From an uncultured Clostridia bacterium (GTDB taxonomy: Bacteria; Bacillota; Clostridia; Christensenellales; Aristaeellaceae), in contig CAMDVP010000099.1 in assembly GCA_945877525.1 (NCBI GenBank), positions 1 to 10,147 on the forward strand: a stretch of 10,147 bases of DNA. The letters are read 5' to 3'. A model generated the notes under the pieces. The model was not told the DNA's origin, did not search any database, and worked only from the letters and a program-made list of their open reading frames with translations. This document shows positions 1 to 8,136 of the stretch, one piece after another. Position numbers and translations under genes: made by a program. Positions within the stretch are counted from its first letter, which is position 1, and the number at the start of each line of letters is the position of its first letter.

Positions 1-55
1 TCTGCATCGGACAGGAGTATATCCGTACAGAGCTTGTCCTGGAACGCGCCAAAGC
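1..55 (+). repeat. Direct repeat, left member (IS66 tnpC segment)
   Basis: This 55-base segment matches 10039-10093 at 52 of 55 positions by eye, in the same orientation and the same TnpC reading frame (CIGQEYIRTELVLERAKA). The three differences are at positions 11, 35 and 38 of the repeat. It is the region of overlap between the two broken IS66 copies, not a separate repeat family. Confidence 0.9.
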
Positions 56-413
56 AAAGGTTGTCAAGCATTACCGTAAGGTCTATGCAGACCGCGAGCT
101 TGAACAGGAAACCGGGGATTCCGAGGTGTTCAAGCCAGTCATGCCGCCGCCCCTGCTGGCGCACAGCTATGCCTCCGCTTCCGTCGTCGCCGATGTGCTG
201 ATGAAGAAGTATGTGGACGCCATGCCCCTGTGCCGGCAGGAGCAGATGTGGAAACGCATGGGTGTGGAGCTGAAGCGCGGCACCATGGCCAATTGGGTCA
301 TACAGGTGGCGGATCTCTATCTGCGTCCCTTCTGGAAGCGGATCCGGAGCGAGCTGCTGACCCAGAGCGCGATTCACGCCGACGAAACGGTGATGCAGGT
401 GCACAAGGAGAAT
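1..413 (+). pseudogene. tnpC: IS66-family transposase TnpC, internal fragment (left copy)
   Basis: The reading frame is open from base 3 and resembles the central part of the IS66 DDE transposase. It includes a stretch reading FKPVMPPPLLAHSYASAS, then PLCRQEQMWKRMGVELKRG, and ends in HADETVMQVHKEN. The Asp of HADET (381-383) corresponds to the first catalytic Asp of the DDE triad. The second Asp, the Glu and the whole C-terminal half are missing, so this piece cannot be an active transposase. IS66 similarity stops at about base 413. The frame stays open by chance to 662, giving a chimeric tail (TLTWRFTQFWRW onward) that resembles nothing I know. The 5' part of the gene lies outside the window, so I cannot say whether it is intact. 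A GTG at 126 is only an internal codon, not a start. Recognition as IS66 TnpC rests on these motifs and is firm. Confidence 0.88.
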
Positions 414-966
414 ACTCTAACTTGGAGATTTACACAATTCTGGAGATGGTCTCATATCGCGGGTTGCAGAAAAACGCTAATCGACCATATGCGTTGTTCC
501 TTAGCTCCAATCTCTACATGCTGGCATGTGCAGGAGGGTCTCTTGAAATACTTGAGAGCGCATGATCAGGGGATACTATGCCCATTTGGGCCTCTACGAG
601 CGGATTATTGGAAATCCGACTCGCGAATGAGCTGCCTTCGTGCACAAATCTGTCGATTGTGATGAATTATCTGTGATTAATCAGCGGTTCCTTGAACTAT
701 CACATGGACACTGCATGCTTGTGTTTCCAGGATTCCTGTGTTATCATGTATTTGATCAATGAACCCTTTCTCAGCATGGGACTGGCAGATGAATTTTCCC
801 TTGTTGGTCGCAGGTACGGCGCAATGAGATGATTGGGAAGTAACATTCGACGATCCCGTTGTCATAGTCCATTGATCTTCTCCATGTTCGAATGGCTGAA
901 ATATGAAAGGAATGTATGGCTTTCCATCGAGTCTACTCAATACTGGAAAGCCACATGTCTTGAACA
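414..966. other. Gene-free stretch with frame-broken remnants
   Basis: No intact gene is visible in these 553 bases. Short coding-like runs occur in changing forward frames: one at about 414-565 ending ANRPYALFLSSNLYMLACAG then SLEILESA, one in a second frame near 570-625 reading GYYAHLGLYERIIGNPT, one near 740-830 containing INEPFLSMGLADEFSLVGRR, and one near 868-965 ending FEWLKYERNVWLSIEST. Each is broken by a stop or a frame change, which fits a decayed gene, but I cannot name a family. The minus-strand frame at 677-1000 looks like a shadow. The promoter of the downstream kinase must lie here or further upstream, but I found no convincing -35/-10 pair. Confidence 0.45.
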
Positions 967-2673
967 ATGAGCAGCATGAGATTTTTTCTGAACAGACCAT
1001 TGTTCCACGGAAGTCTTCGAAAACAGTTTTTATTGGTCTTTATCATAATCCAACTGCTTTTTATCATGTTCTTATGCCTGAGCAATATCATGGGAATACA
1101 ATATGCCAATCAGCAGGTTCAGCAGTCCAGCATTTCAATGATGAAAATGTATATTTCGCAACTGGATCAGCAGCTCAGCGAAGCAGAAAACTACCTGATG
1201 ACCATATATCTCAATGAATCATGCTTTGTCGAAATACAATCCCCACAGCAATATATGCGTCAGCTTGCATATATTCAGTTGATGCAGACATTTCAAAAGC
1301 ACATTAGGCTTTATCCTAGGATCAATTTTCTTTTCCTTTATAATAGCTTTGATGGATACACATTATCCGTGCACGGAGAAGACAGTCAATATGAAGAGCG
1401 TATAGCGCAACAGGAATACCTGCTTTCTGTGCTGCAACAGGATTATCAGATACCAATGTCCTGGTTTGATGCAGTGGTTAACGGTACCCACTATTTGTTG
1501 CGAGTTATGCAGCGTAGCGGCGTATTTATGGGCATATGGTTCCGCTATGACACACTGCTTATTTCTTTGAATAATATGAGCACGTTTGTCAACGAAGATG
1601 GCATCGTACTGGTTCATCAGCAGATATTTGGGAATCAGCTTTCCCAAGGCACCCTTCGTTTGTCCATTGAACATCAGGCGCATAAGCTACTATTTCTCTC
1701 AGCTGAGTCTATCAATTGTTACCTTTGTATGGCCGTGCCGGAACGTGACTCTCTAAATACCATTCCACCGGCCCAGTTGCTAACGCTTTGTGGCTCCATC
1801 CTATCTATTGCCGGTGTCCCACTGATCCTATGGTTCATCTATCATTTGGTGCTAAGACCCCTGAACATTCTGTTATGCGCCATCAACCAACTAAGACACG
1901 GTAACATGGACTATAGGATTCAGGAAATCGGCGTTCCCGATGAGTTTGAGGAAGTGAATCAGACTTTCAACAGCATGTGTGCAGAGATTCAGTCGCTGAA
2001 AATCAAAGCATATGAAAATGAAATTGACAAGCAGCGCCTGAAATTATCCTATTACCAGATGCAAATCAAGCCGCACTTTTTCATCAATGCTTTGACAACT
2101 ATATCAAATATGGAGAGGTTAGGCCGTACAGACGATTTGCAGGCATTTCTCTTTCACTTGTCCACGCATGTCCGATTCCGTATGCAGCCAAGCTTCACCA
2201 CTGTCACGGTTCAGGATGAGTTGAGTTTCATTGAAAACTACATACTTATGCAGAATATGCGTCAGAATGTACCATACTCCTATATTATCGATTGCAGTTC
2301 CACCGCTGCTTCTGTTCAGATTCCTCCTTTTGTGATCTATAACTTTGCTGAAAACGTTGTAAAGCATGCAACGAGGAAGCGTCTGGCAGTCACATTGTTT
2401 GTCCATGCAATGATATCAGTGGAAGATAACGCACAACGTCTTCATGTGACCATTGAAGACAACGGAGAAGGCATCAATCAGCAGACATTAGATATGCTGG
2501 CTTGTAGCTGTCCAGATGAAACTGGCAAGCATATCGGCGTGTGGAATACAAGACAGCAATTGTCCCTCTTTTATCATGATGATTTCCGTCTGACCTTCCA
2601 ACGCTCGGATTTAGGAGGATTGAGGGTTGACCTTCTGCTTCCAACCACAGCGCAAGAATGGGAGGTTCATTGA
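967..2673 (+). CDS. YesM-like membrane sensor histidine kinase
   Basis: This is a 568-residue sensor kinase of the His_kinase/HATPase_c type that pairs with YesN-like regulators. The predicted order is: a short cytoplasmic start, a membrane segment at about residues 19-43 (QFLLVFIIIQLLFIMFLCL), an extracytoplasmic sensor region of some 225 residues, a second membrane segment at about 271-296, and a HAMP-like linker from R297 (RPLNILL...) to about 350. The phosphoacceptor motif QIKPHFFINAL follows with His370. The ATP-binding N-box is FAENVVKHA (Asn463) and the G-box is IEDNGEGI (496-503). A degenerate second G-box (HIGVWNTRQQL) is also visible. The stop overlaps the regulator's start by one base. 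The start is uncertain: the ribosome-binding site is poor and an in-frame ATG at 976 is equally possible. It probably senses an extracellular carbohydrate, inferred from the adjacent importer. Confidence 0.93.
   Translation: MSSMRFFLNRPLFHGSLRKQFLLVFIIIQLLFIMFLCLSNIMGIQYANQQVQQSSISMMKMYISQLDQQLSEAENYLMTIYLNESCFVEIQSPQQYMRQLAYIQLMQTFQKHIRLYPRINFLFLYNSFDGYTLSVHGEDSQYEERIAQQEYLLSVLQQDYQIPMSWFDAVVNGTHYLLRVMQRSGVFMGIWFRYDTLLISLNNMSTFVNEDGIVLVHQQIFGNQLSQGTLRLSIEHQAHKLLFLSAESINCYLCMAVPERDSLNTIPPAQLLTLCGSILSIAGVPLILWFIYHLVLRPLNILLCAINQLRHGNMDYRIQEIGVPDEFEEVNQTFNSMCAEIQSLKIKAYENEIDKQRLKLSYYQMQIKPHFFINALTTISNMERLGRTDDLQAFLFHLSTHVRFRMQPSFTTVTVQDELSFIENYILMQNMRQNVPYSYIIDCSSTAASVQIPPFVIYNFAENVVKHATRKRLAVTLFVHAMISVEDNAQRLHVTIEDNGEGINQQTLDMLACSCPDETGKHIGVWNTRQQLSLFYHDDFRLTFQRSDLGGLRVDLLLPTTAQEWEVH
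2660..2665 (+). promoter_or_regulatory. Ribosome-binding site fixing the regulator start
   Basis: GGGAGG lies seven bases before the ATG at 2673. This favours 2673 over the in-frame ATG at 2658, which precedes and overlaps this motif. The site sits inside the end of the kinase gene, which fits translational coupling of the pair. Confidence 0.8.
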
Positions 2674-4277
2674 TGAAGGTTCTATTGTTTGATGATGATG
2701 AAAGCACCGTTACCATGCTTCGTCAATCAATTAGCTGGGATAGGTTTGGCATCGATTCCTTTGTTTCTGTCTTTCATATTAATGAAGCGAAAGAAGCCTT
2801 TCTAACCAACGGACCAATTCACCTCATGATTCTTGACATTGAAGCTCCCGGCGGCACAGGGCTTGATTTGCTAAAATGGACCCGTATGATGCATTATCAA
2901 ACGCAGTGTGTTTTTTTGACCAGTCATGCAGATTTTGCTTACGCACAACAAGCGATTGAGTTAGGAGCATCAGGCTTCGTGCTGAAACTTTCTCCACTCT
3001 CCATTTTAGAGGAAGCTGTAGGACAGGCCATCGATAAAGTAAACCAGCAGATGGAGATCAACCGTCTGTCGTATTATAAAACCTGCTATGAAAGCAATCA
3101 CGCAACAATGAAGGCCCTTTTTTGGAAGCGCTTGCTGTTACGTCAATATAGTCACGACAATATCGTACAGCTCATGCAAGAAATGCACCTGCAGATTGAT
3201 TTGAATCATAACATTGGCCTGTGCGTTCTATCTTTTCTTCCCTTCGATCAAAATGACACCCAGGTGCAAGAGGCCTGTCAAAGAATACAAAATACTATGA
3301 GTCAACGGTTGAGCCTTCTCTCGTCGCAAGCCTGTGTCGTGTATGAAGATGGAGAGAGATACATGCTTTGGGGTGTCTTGCCGGTAGAAGAATCCGGGGT
3401 ATCTATTGATAGTATTCTGCAGATGCTTAGACAACTGCTTTACGAGGATGATATATCTCCACATCCCTTGTTGGATAATGCAGTGGTCAGTCCTACCTGT
3501 CAATGCGATAATCTGTACAGGCAGCGTATGGCATGCATTGAACGAGTAAAAGATAATGTTGATAACAGTCATCAGGCAGTGCTTCTTGATCAGTCCACCA
3601 AGTCCAACCAGATCAACCGCATGCTGACATTACCGACGGAACGTTGGCAAGAACTCCTGCTGGATAATCAACCTGATGCACTGCTTAATGATATTATTTT
3701 ATTCCTGAACGATTTGATCAGGCATCAGGCCATGAACCGAAGTGTACTGGCGAGTTTTTATACAGACTATATGCAGTTTTTGTTTTCGAGCCTTCAGAAG
3801 CAGTATTTGTCTGCTCACGATGTTTTTGCTTCAGACAGCCACTTGCAAAAGCAAGCGCCTTTATCTGTATATAACATGAAAAAATGGATTCATGTTTCCA
3901 TCTCCAGGGCTGTTACCGCCATTTCTACAGCCAATGAGCATCATACCATCACTGACGAAGTGAAGGAATATATTGATCAGAATGCTTGCAATGATTTGTC
4001 CCGTAAAACCATCTCCGCGCATTTCTACATTAACGAAGATCATCTTTCACGTATTTTCAATAAGAAGTATGGAATGTCGATACCTCATTATATTACCCAT
4101 GTTCGTATGGAAAAGGCAAAGCAGTTGCTTCGCCTGGGGCAGAGTGTCAGTGATGTTGCAATCGCAGTCGGGTATGATAATTTCTCCTACTTTTCCCAGT
4201 CATTCCGAAAAACTGTTGGTGTTACTCCTGCTGCTTATCGCCGGCAACTCAAGAAAAAGCAATCAGAAAAAGAATAG
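2673..4277 (+). CDS. YesN-like response regulator with AraC-type DNA-binding domain
   Basis: The protein is 534 residues when started at 2673, where a GGGAGG site is well placed and the ATG shares a base with the kinase stop (TGATG). Residues 1 to about 120 form a receiver domain: acidic pocket DDD (7-9), phosphoacceptor Asp55 in LMILDIEAP, the Thr of FLTSHADF, and Lys105 in FVLKLSP, so all key residues are present. A long middle region of about 300 residues, typical of YesN-type regulators, has no motif I can name. Residues 428 to about 526 form an AraC/XylS double helix-turn-helix, containing ISAHFYINEDHLSRIFNKKY and ending in the family signature GYDNFSYFSQSFRKTVGVTP. It most likely activates the solute-binding protein and permease genes that follow 93 bases downstream. 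The DNA target cannot be read from this sequence. Confidence 0.93.
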   Translation: MKVLLFDDDESTVTMLRQSISWDRFGIDSFVSVFHINEAKEAFLTNGPIHLMILDIEAPGGTGLDLLKWTRMMHYQTQCVFLTSHADFAYAQQAIELGASGFVLKLSPLSILEEAVGQAIDKVNQQMEINRLSYYKTCYESNHATMKALFWKRLLLRQYSHDNIVQLMQEMHLQIDLNHNIGLCVLSFLPFDQNDTQVQEACQRIQNTMSQRLSLLSSQACVVYEDGERYMLWGVLPVEESGVSIDSILQMLRQLLYEDDISPHPLLDNAVVSPTCQCDNLYRQRMACIERVKDNVDNSHQAVLLDQSTKSNQINRMLTLPTERWQELLLDNQPDALLNDIILFLNDLIRHQAMNRSVLASFYTDYMQFLFSSLQKQYLSAHDVFASDSHLQKQAPLSVYNMKKWIHVSISRAVTAISTANEHHTITDEVKEYIDQNACNDLSRKTISAHFYINEDHLSRIFNKKYGMSIPHYITHVRMEKAKQLLRLGQSVSDVAIAVGYDNFSYFSQSFRKTVGVTPAAYRRQLKKKQSEKE

Positions 4278-4291
4278 TTTTTGCCGCATAT

Positions 4292-4322
4292 TTGACAGAA
4301 TATTTGTGTCTGCCATTATATA
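4292..4322 (+). promoter_or_regulatory. Candidate promoter for the transport operon
   Basis: A perfect TTGACA (4292-4297) is followed 19 bases later by TATATA (4317-4322) in the gap between the regulator and the solute-binding protein. The spacer is about two bases longer than the usual 17. A long or weak spacer is common at activator-dependent promoters, which would fit control by the upstream AraC-type regulator. The other -10 choices nearby (TATACT at 4319-4324) give a still longer spacer. The call rests on sequence alone. Confidence 0.45.
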
Positions 4323-4370
4323 CTTTCATCAGGACGAGCGCAGAGATACGCTCACGATAGGAGGTATATC

Positions 4371-5873
4371 ATGAAAAGGTTTGCTATTCGTTTCCTCGCA
4401 ATGGTGATGTGTTGCACTATGCTTTTCGGGTTTGCTCCCTCGTCCGTTCTGGCGAATGAAGTGGAGAGAATCACCGTTGTAACATTGAGTATGGGCGAAA
4501 TACCACGGGACTTTGATGAAGTCGTAGCCGCGCTCAACACCTTGACACGCGAAAAAATTGGTATTGAGGCAGACATTCAAATGGTCAATCTGGCTACCTA
4601 CACCGAAACCATCAATGTCATGCAGGCCGGTGGCGATCCCATGGATCTATTCTGGCTCCCTGTGGATGTTAGTCTTAGCACGCTGGTTGCACAGAAGCAG
4701 GTTGCACCTGTGGACGAACTGCTGGAACAATATGGCCAGGGAATTCTTGAGGCTTTAGGTCAGCTGATCCACTATGCCCCCATCAATGGAAAAACCTATG
4801 CCATTCCATTCAACGGCAATAAGGCTTACACCGGTAATATCGTTTGCCGGAAAGATATCTGTGATAAGTATGGTATTAATTTGGATGAAATCACTTCCTA
4901 CGAGGATTTAGGAGCGGTATTCGAGATCATTCGGAACAATGAACCGGATCTGGTTCCCCTTGTTCCTGAGAATCGCAGCGTGATTGCGGGATATAATATG
5001 ATAGGTACAGGCATCACAGAATTCGATGCTCTCGGTGATTCACTGGGCGTTCTCATGAATGGTAAGGGTTTCACTGTGCAGAATCTGTTTGAAACAGATG
5101 AGTACAAGCAGCTGCTGGATACCCTCCATGATTGGTATGTAAAGGGCTATATCATGCAGGATGCCGCAACCACATCTGAGGTCGGTTCCGTCATGTATCT
5201 GCAAGGCAAAGCCTTCGCCTATATGAACATTGACGCTTTGACAGACAATACAAAGGCCATCGAACATATCGGTATTACCAATCAGGGTATTCCCACCTAC
5301 GCGAAGGCCCTTACGCTGCCCATCATTACATCCAAGTCCGGTTTCTTCTCCATGGGGCTCAACTCTCGCAGCAGTCATAAAGAAGCAGCAATCAAGTGGC
5401 TCAATCTGTTCTACACCGACAAGGAAGCCGTGAATTTGATTTATAATGGCATTGAAGGCAAGCACTATGTGAAGAATGAAAACGGAACCATCAGCCGGGC
5501 AGAAGGACAAGAAGGTGCAGCCAGCGGCTGGGATACGCCCTTCTGCTGGATGTTTGGCAACTCGGCGCTTGCCTATACCTTTGCCGCAGAGTCTGATGAT
5601 CCAGAGTTCCGCGCGAAGTTCGTTGCACAGAACAAGGCCGCCCAGTATTCTCCCGCCTTTGGTTTCACCTTTGATATTGAGCCGGTGAAGATTGAATACT
5701 CCGCTGTGTCCAATGTGCTCAGCAAATATCGTGTGGCTCTTGAAACAGGCAGCGTGGATCCCGCTGATGTGCTTGGCAGTTTCCTAATGGAACTGGAATC
5801 TGCCGGTGTGAATACAATCCTTGAGGAAAAGCAGCGCCAGTTGGATGCTTGGGTTGCCGAAAATGCCAAATAA
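4371..5873 (+). CDS. Extracellular solute-binding protein, LplA/YtcQ type
   Basis: This is a 500-residue substrate-binding component of a carbohydrate ABC importer. The start is secured by AGGAGG at 4359-4364, six bases before the ATG. Residues 1-28 are a signal peptide: basic MKRFAIR, a hydrophobic core, and a VLA-N signal-peptidase-I-like cut after Ala28. The two Cys at 14-15 are preceded by MVM and do not form a lipobox, so I see no lipid anchor, which is odd for a single-membrane Firmicute. The mature part (ERITVVTLSMGEIPRDFDEV onward) follows the family 1 binding-protein pattern. The last ~75 residues, beginning near FDIEPVKIEYSAVSN and rich in ALETGSVDP/LESAGVNTI-type sequence, resemble the C-terminal domain (DUF3502) of LplA-like proteins. 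Two matching permease genes follow. The sugar bound is unknown; an oligosaccharide is a reasonable guess from the family. Confidence 0.9.
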   Translation: MKRFAIRFLAMVMCCTMLFGFAPSSVLANEVERITVVTLSMGEIPRDFDEVVAALNTLTREKIGIEADIQMVNLATYTETINVMQAGGDPMDLFWLPVDVSLSTLVAQKQVAPVDELLEQYGQGILEALGQLIHYAPINGKTYAIPFNGNKAYTGNIVCRKDICDKYGINLDEITSYEDLGAVFEIIRNNEPDLVPLVPENRSVIAGYNMIGTGITEFDALGDSLGVLMNGKGFTVQNLFETDEYKQLLDTLHDWYVKGYIMQDAATTSEVGSVMYLQGKAFAYMNIDALTDNTKAIEHIGITNQGIPTYAKALTLPIITSKSGFFSMGLNSRSSHKEAAIKWLNLFYTDKEAVNLIYNGIEGKHYVKNENGTISRAEGQEGAASGWDTPFCWMFGNSALAYTFAAESDDPEFRAKFVAQNKAAQYSPAFGFTFDIEPVKIEYSAVSNVLSKYRVALETGSVDPADVLGSFLMELESAGVNTILEEKQRQLDAWVAENAK

Positions 5874-5886
5874 TTGAAATTTCCCG

Positions 5887-5916
5887 GAGCGGGTCTGCTG
5901 AACCGCGGACCCGCTC
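5887..5916 (+). promoter_or_regulatory. Intercistronic stem-loop after the binding-protein gene
   Basis: A perfect nine-base inverted repeat, GAGCGGGTC (5887-5895) and GACCCGCTC (5908-5916), encloses a 12-base loop. It starts 13 bases after the binding-protein stop and ends 29 bases before the permease start. Only a broken T-rich run follows (GATTTATGTTT), so it may act as a weak terminator or as a shield against 3' RNA decay. Either role would make more binding protein than permease, a pattern known from malE-type operons. Confidence 0.75.
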
Positions 5917-5945
5917 GATTTATGTTTCCATGAGAGGTAAAAAAG

Positions 5946-6854
5946 ATGAGTAGCAAACGCAAAACAATGATTTCTATGTATGCCCTCATGTTACCTGGTT
6001 TAGCCTACTTCTTGATCAACAACTATCTGCCCATGTGCGGTGTCTTCATTGCGTTCAAATCCATTGACTATTCCGTGGGAATTTTCCAAAGTCCCTTTAT
6101 CGGCCTGAAGAATTTCGACTTTCTGTTTCGAACTCCCGATGCACTGCTTATCACAAGAAATACGCTTCTGTACAATCTGATGTTCATCGTCATCAGTATT
6201 GTGATGGGTGTCATCGTAGCGGTTTTTTTGAACGAAATCAGAACGAAATTGTGTCGAAATCTGTGCCAAACCGCATTGCTTCTTCCTCAGCTTGTATCCA
6301 TGGTGATCGCAAGTTATCTTGTCTATGCTTTTTTATCCAGCGAAAATGGTTTTCTCAACAAGTCAGTATTGCCTGCACTTGGCATGAAATCCATCAGTTG
6401 GTATACGACGCCTGCTCCCTGGCCCTTTATTCTGTTAATTGTACAGCAATGGCATTCTCTCGGCATGAACACAATTATTTTTCTTGCCTCCATTCTTGGA
6501 ATTGACAGAGCCCTTTACGAGTCTGCAGAACTGGATGGTGCAGGAAAGTGGAAACAGGTCTGGTACATTACACTGCCCTGCCTGAAGTCCACCGTGATTG
6601 TGCTGTTCATGATCAGTCTTGGAAAAATTTTTTACTCGGATTTCGGTCTTTTCTATCTGATCCCGCAAAACTCAGGTATGCTATATGATGTAACCTCTAC
6701 CCTCGATACCTATGTATACCGTGCTTTAATGAAGCTAAATGATATTGGCATGTCCTCCGCAGCGGGACTATATCAATCCGTCGTTGGTTTTATCCTTGTG
6801 CTGTCTGTAAATCTATTACTTCGAAAGGTCGATCCTGAAAACGCAATGTTCTGA
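5946..6854 (+). CDS. ABC transporter permease, LplB type (first membrane subunit)
   Basis: This 302-residue integral membrane protein forms half of the transport channel. It begins MSSKRKTMISMYALMLPGLA, the usual opening of LplB/YtcP-partner permeases, and shows about six hydrophobic segments. The cytoplasmic EAA loop that contacts the ATPase is visible as LYESAELDGAGKWKQVWYI followed by TLP, with Glu192 leading the motif. The start is supported by GAGAGG at 5932-5937, eight bases ahead of the ATG. The gene lies 72 bases after the binding-protein gene, behind a stem-loop, and 29 bases before the second permease gene, so it probably belongs to one operon. Length and motifs match complete family members and nothing appears to be broken. 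Substrate specificity cannot be told from the permease. Confidence 0.93.
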   Translation: MSSKRKTMISMYALMLPGLAYFLINNYLPMCGVFIAFKSIDYSVGIFQSPFIGLKNFDFLFRTPDALLITRNTLLYNLMFIVISIVMGVIVAVFLNEIRTKLCRNLCQTALLLPQLVSMVIASYLVYAFLSSENGFLNKSVLPALGMKSISWYTTPAPWPFILLIVQQWHSLGMNTIIFLASILGIDRALYESAELDGAGKWKQVWYITLPCLKSTVIVLFMISLGKIFYSDFGLFYLIPQNSGMLYDVTSTLDTYVYRALMKLNDIGMSSAAGLYQSVVGFILVLSVNLLLRKVDPENAMF

Positions 6855-6883
6855 CAGATAATCTATTGAGGAGATGAGTCCGT

Positions 6884-7771
6884 ATGAAAAAGAGTGATCT
6901 TGGTTTTCGAAGCATTGCGCATTTTTGCGTCATTTTTCTTTCACTCCTGGCGTTGACCCCCTTTGTACTACTGATATCCTCTTCGTTTACCTCGGAACGG
7001 GCTCTCATTGCCGATGGATATCGCTTTTTCCCAAAGGAATTCAGCCTGGAAGCTTATCAATATATCAGCTCCAATTCAGATACAATAGCTCATGCATATC
7101 TGGTTACGATTTTCATTTCATCGTTGGGTACAGCTGCTAGCCTTGCATTTACTTCCATGCTTGCCTATCCACTTTCAAGAAAGGATTTCACGCATCGCCG
7201 GGTTTTCTCGTTTCTTGTTTTTTTCACTATGCTCTTTAACGGAGGCTTGGTTCCTTCCTATATTATGTGGACACAATTAGTTGGTATCAAGAACACCTAC
7301 TGGGCATTGCTGCTTCCTAATCTGCTTATGAATGCCTTTCATGTGATCCTGGTCAAGAATTACTTTTCTACCAGCATTCCAGAAAGTATTATTGAAGCAT
7401 CCCGCATAGACGGTGCTTCTGAAATTCGCATTTTTATCAGCATTGTTCTTCCACTTTCCAAGCCAATTATGGCCACTATTGGTCTGATGACGCTTCTTCG
7501 CTATTGGAATGATTGGACAAACGGTTTGTATTTCGTTACCAAACAAAAGTATTTTAGCATTCAAGTCCTGCTGAACAATATTATGCAAAATATCCAGTTT
7601 CTTCTTAATTCCAGCAGTCTGCCTGGAGCAAATGTAAAGGTAACCAGTATTCCAAGCGCATCTGTACGAATGGCTATCGCTGTTCTTGGAATTCTTCCGA
7701 TTGTCATCGTTTTTCCCTTCTTCCAGAAGTATTATATCAAAGGCATCGCCCTTGGCAGCGTAAAAGGCTGA
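6884..7771 (+). CDS. ABC transporter permease, LplC/YtcP type (second membrane subunit)
   Basis: This is the 295-residue partner of the preceding permease and completes the membrane channel. It has about six hydrophobic segments, the EAA loop IIEASRIDGASEIRIFISIV followed by LPLSKP (Glu171, Gly177), and the C-terminus IKGIALGSVKG typical of LplC/YtcP permeases. The start at 6884 follows GAGGAG (6868-6873) with ten bases between. A competing ATG at 6874 runs into a stop after seven codons. No ATPase gene follows; systems of this family commonly use a shared MsmK/MsmX-like ATPase encoded elsewhere in the genome. No glycoside hydrolase or other catabolic gene follows before the damaged junction, so the operon may have lost its downstream genes. 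No clear terminator with a T-run is visible after the stop. Confidence 0.93.
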   Translation: MKKSDLGFRSIAHFCVIFLSLLALTPFVLLISSSFTSERALIADGYRFFPKEFSLEAYQYISSNSDTIAHAYLVTIFISSLGTAASLAFTSMLAYPLSRKDFTHRRVFSFLVFFTMLFNGGLVPSYIMWTQLVGIKNTYWALLLPNLLMNAFHVILVKNYFSTSIPESIIEASRIDGASEIRIFISIVLPLSKPIMATIGLMTLLRYWNDWTNGLYFVTKQKYFSIQVLLNNIMQNIQFLLNSSSLPGANVKVTSIPSASVRMAIAVLGILPIVIVFPFFQKYYIKGIALGSVKG

Positions 7772-7945
7772 CATTCTCGCTGCATCATTACTGTTATGCA
7801 GAGATAAGAATGATGAGATAATAGCGTTATGAACCTGTTAATCATACTCTTTTTCATGCGTCTCCATCACTCGTAGTATTATTTCCCACTCGCGTTCATT
7901 CTTGCTTTTCTGAATATCGCGTAATAAGAAAGGTGGATTGCATTC

Positions 7946-8136
7946 ATGAAGTATTGCATTGTCTTCTCTTTACTATGCTTGCTATTTGGTTTATTGATGC
8001 CAAGAGGCGCTCATGGTGCCATTAAGTCCAACGCGACCGATACTTCTTGCTGGACGCAGGAAACCAGTATGATGCCCGCTACCCAGAGGGTTTAATCGCG
8101 TGGCTGATAAATGATAATCATGTTGATGTGAAGTAA
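7946..8136 (+). pseudogene. Remnant of a small secreted protein, frameshifted
   Basis: An ATG at 7946 has a good ribosome-binding site (AGGTGG at 7931-7936). It opens a 49-codon frame with a clear signal peptide, MKYCIVFSLLCLLFGLLMP then RGAHGA, and a likely cut after AHG. After IKSNATDTSCW the frame turns into low-quality sequence and stops at about 8096. From about 8038 the coding-like sequence continues one frame over as YFLLDAGNQYDARYPEGLIA then WLINDNHVDVK, ending at the TAA at 8134-8136. This suggests the N-terminus of a larger secreted protein that suffered a frameshift and lost the rest. The LLDAG core vaguely recalls metallophosphatase or von Willebrand A domains, but the catalytic and MIDAS residues are not there, so I give no family. 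It lies 174 bases after the permease operon; it may be a remnant of that operon or of another locus. Confidence 0.5.

Noticed and set aside
126..662. A 178-residue open frame starting at GTG 126
   Set aside because: Its first 96 residues are the middle of IS66 TnpC and the rest is a chance continuation past the break, so it is a chimera and not a gene.
677..1000. A 107-residue minus-strand frame
   Set aside because: No ribosome-binding site or family motif; it overlaps the kinase start and looks like a shadow of decayed forward sequence.
2658..2672. Upstream ATG for the response regulator
   Set aside because: The GGGAGG site lies downstream of this ATG and the receiver domain starts naturally at 2673 (MKVLLFDDD).
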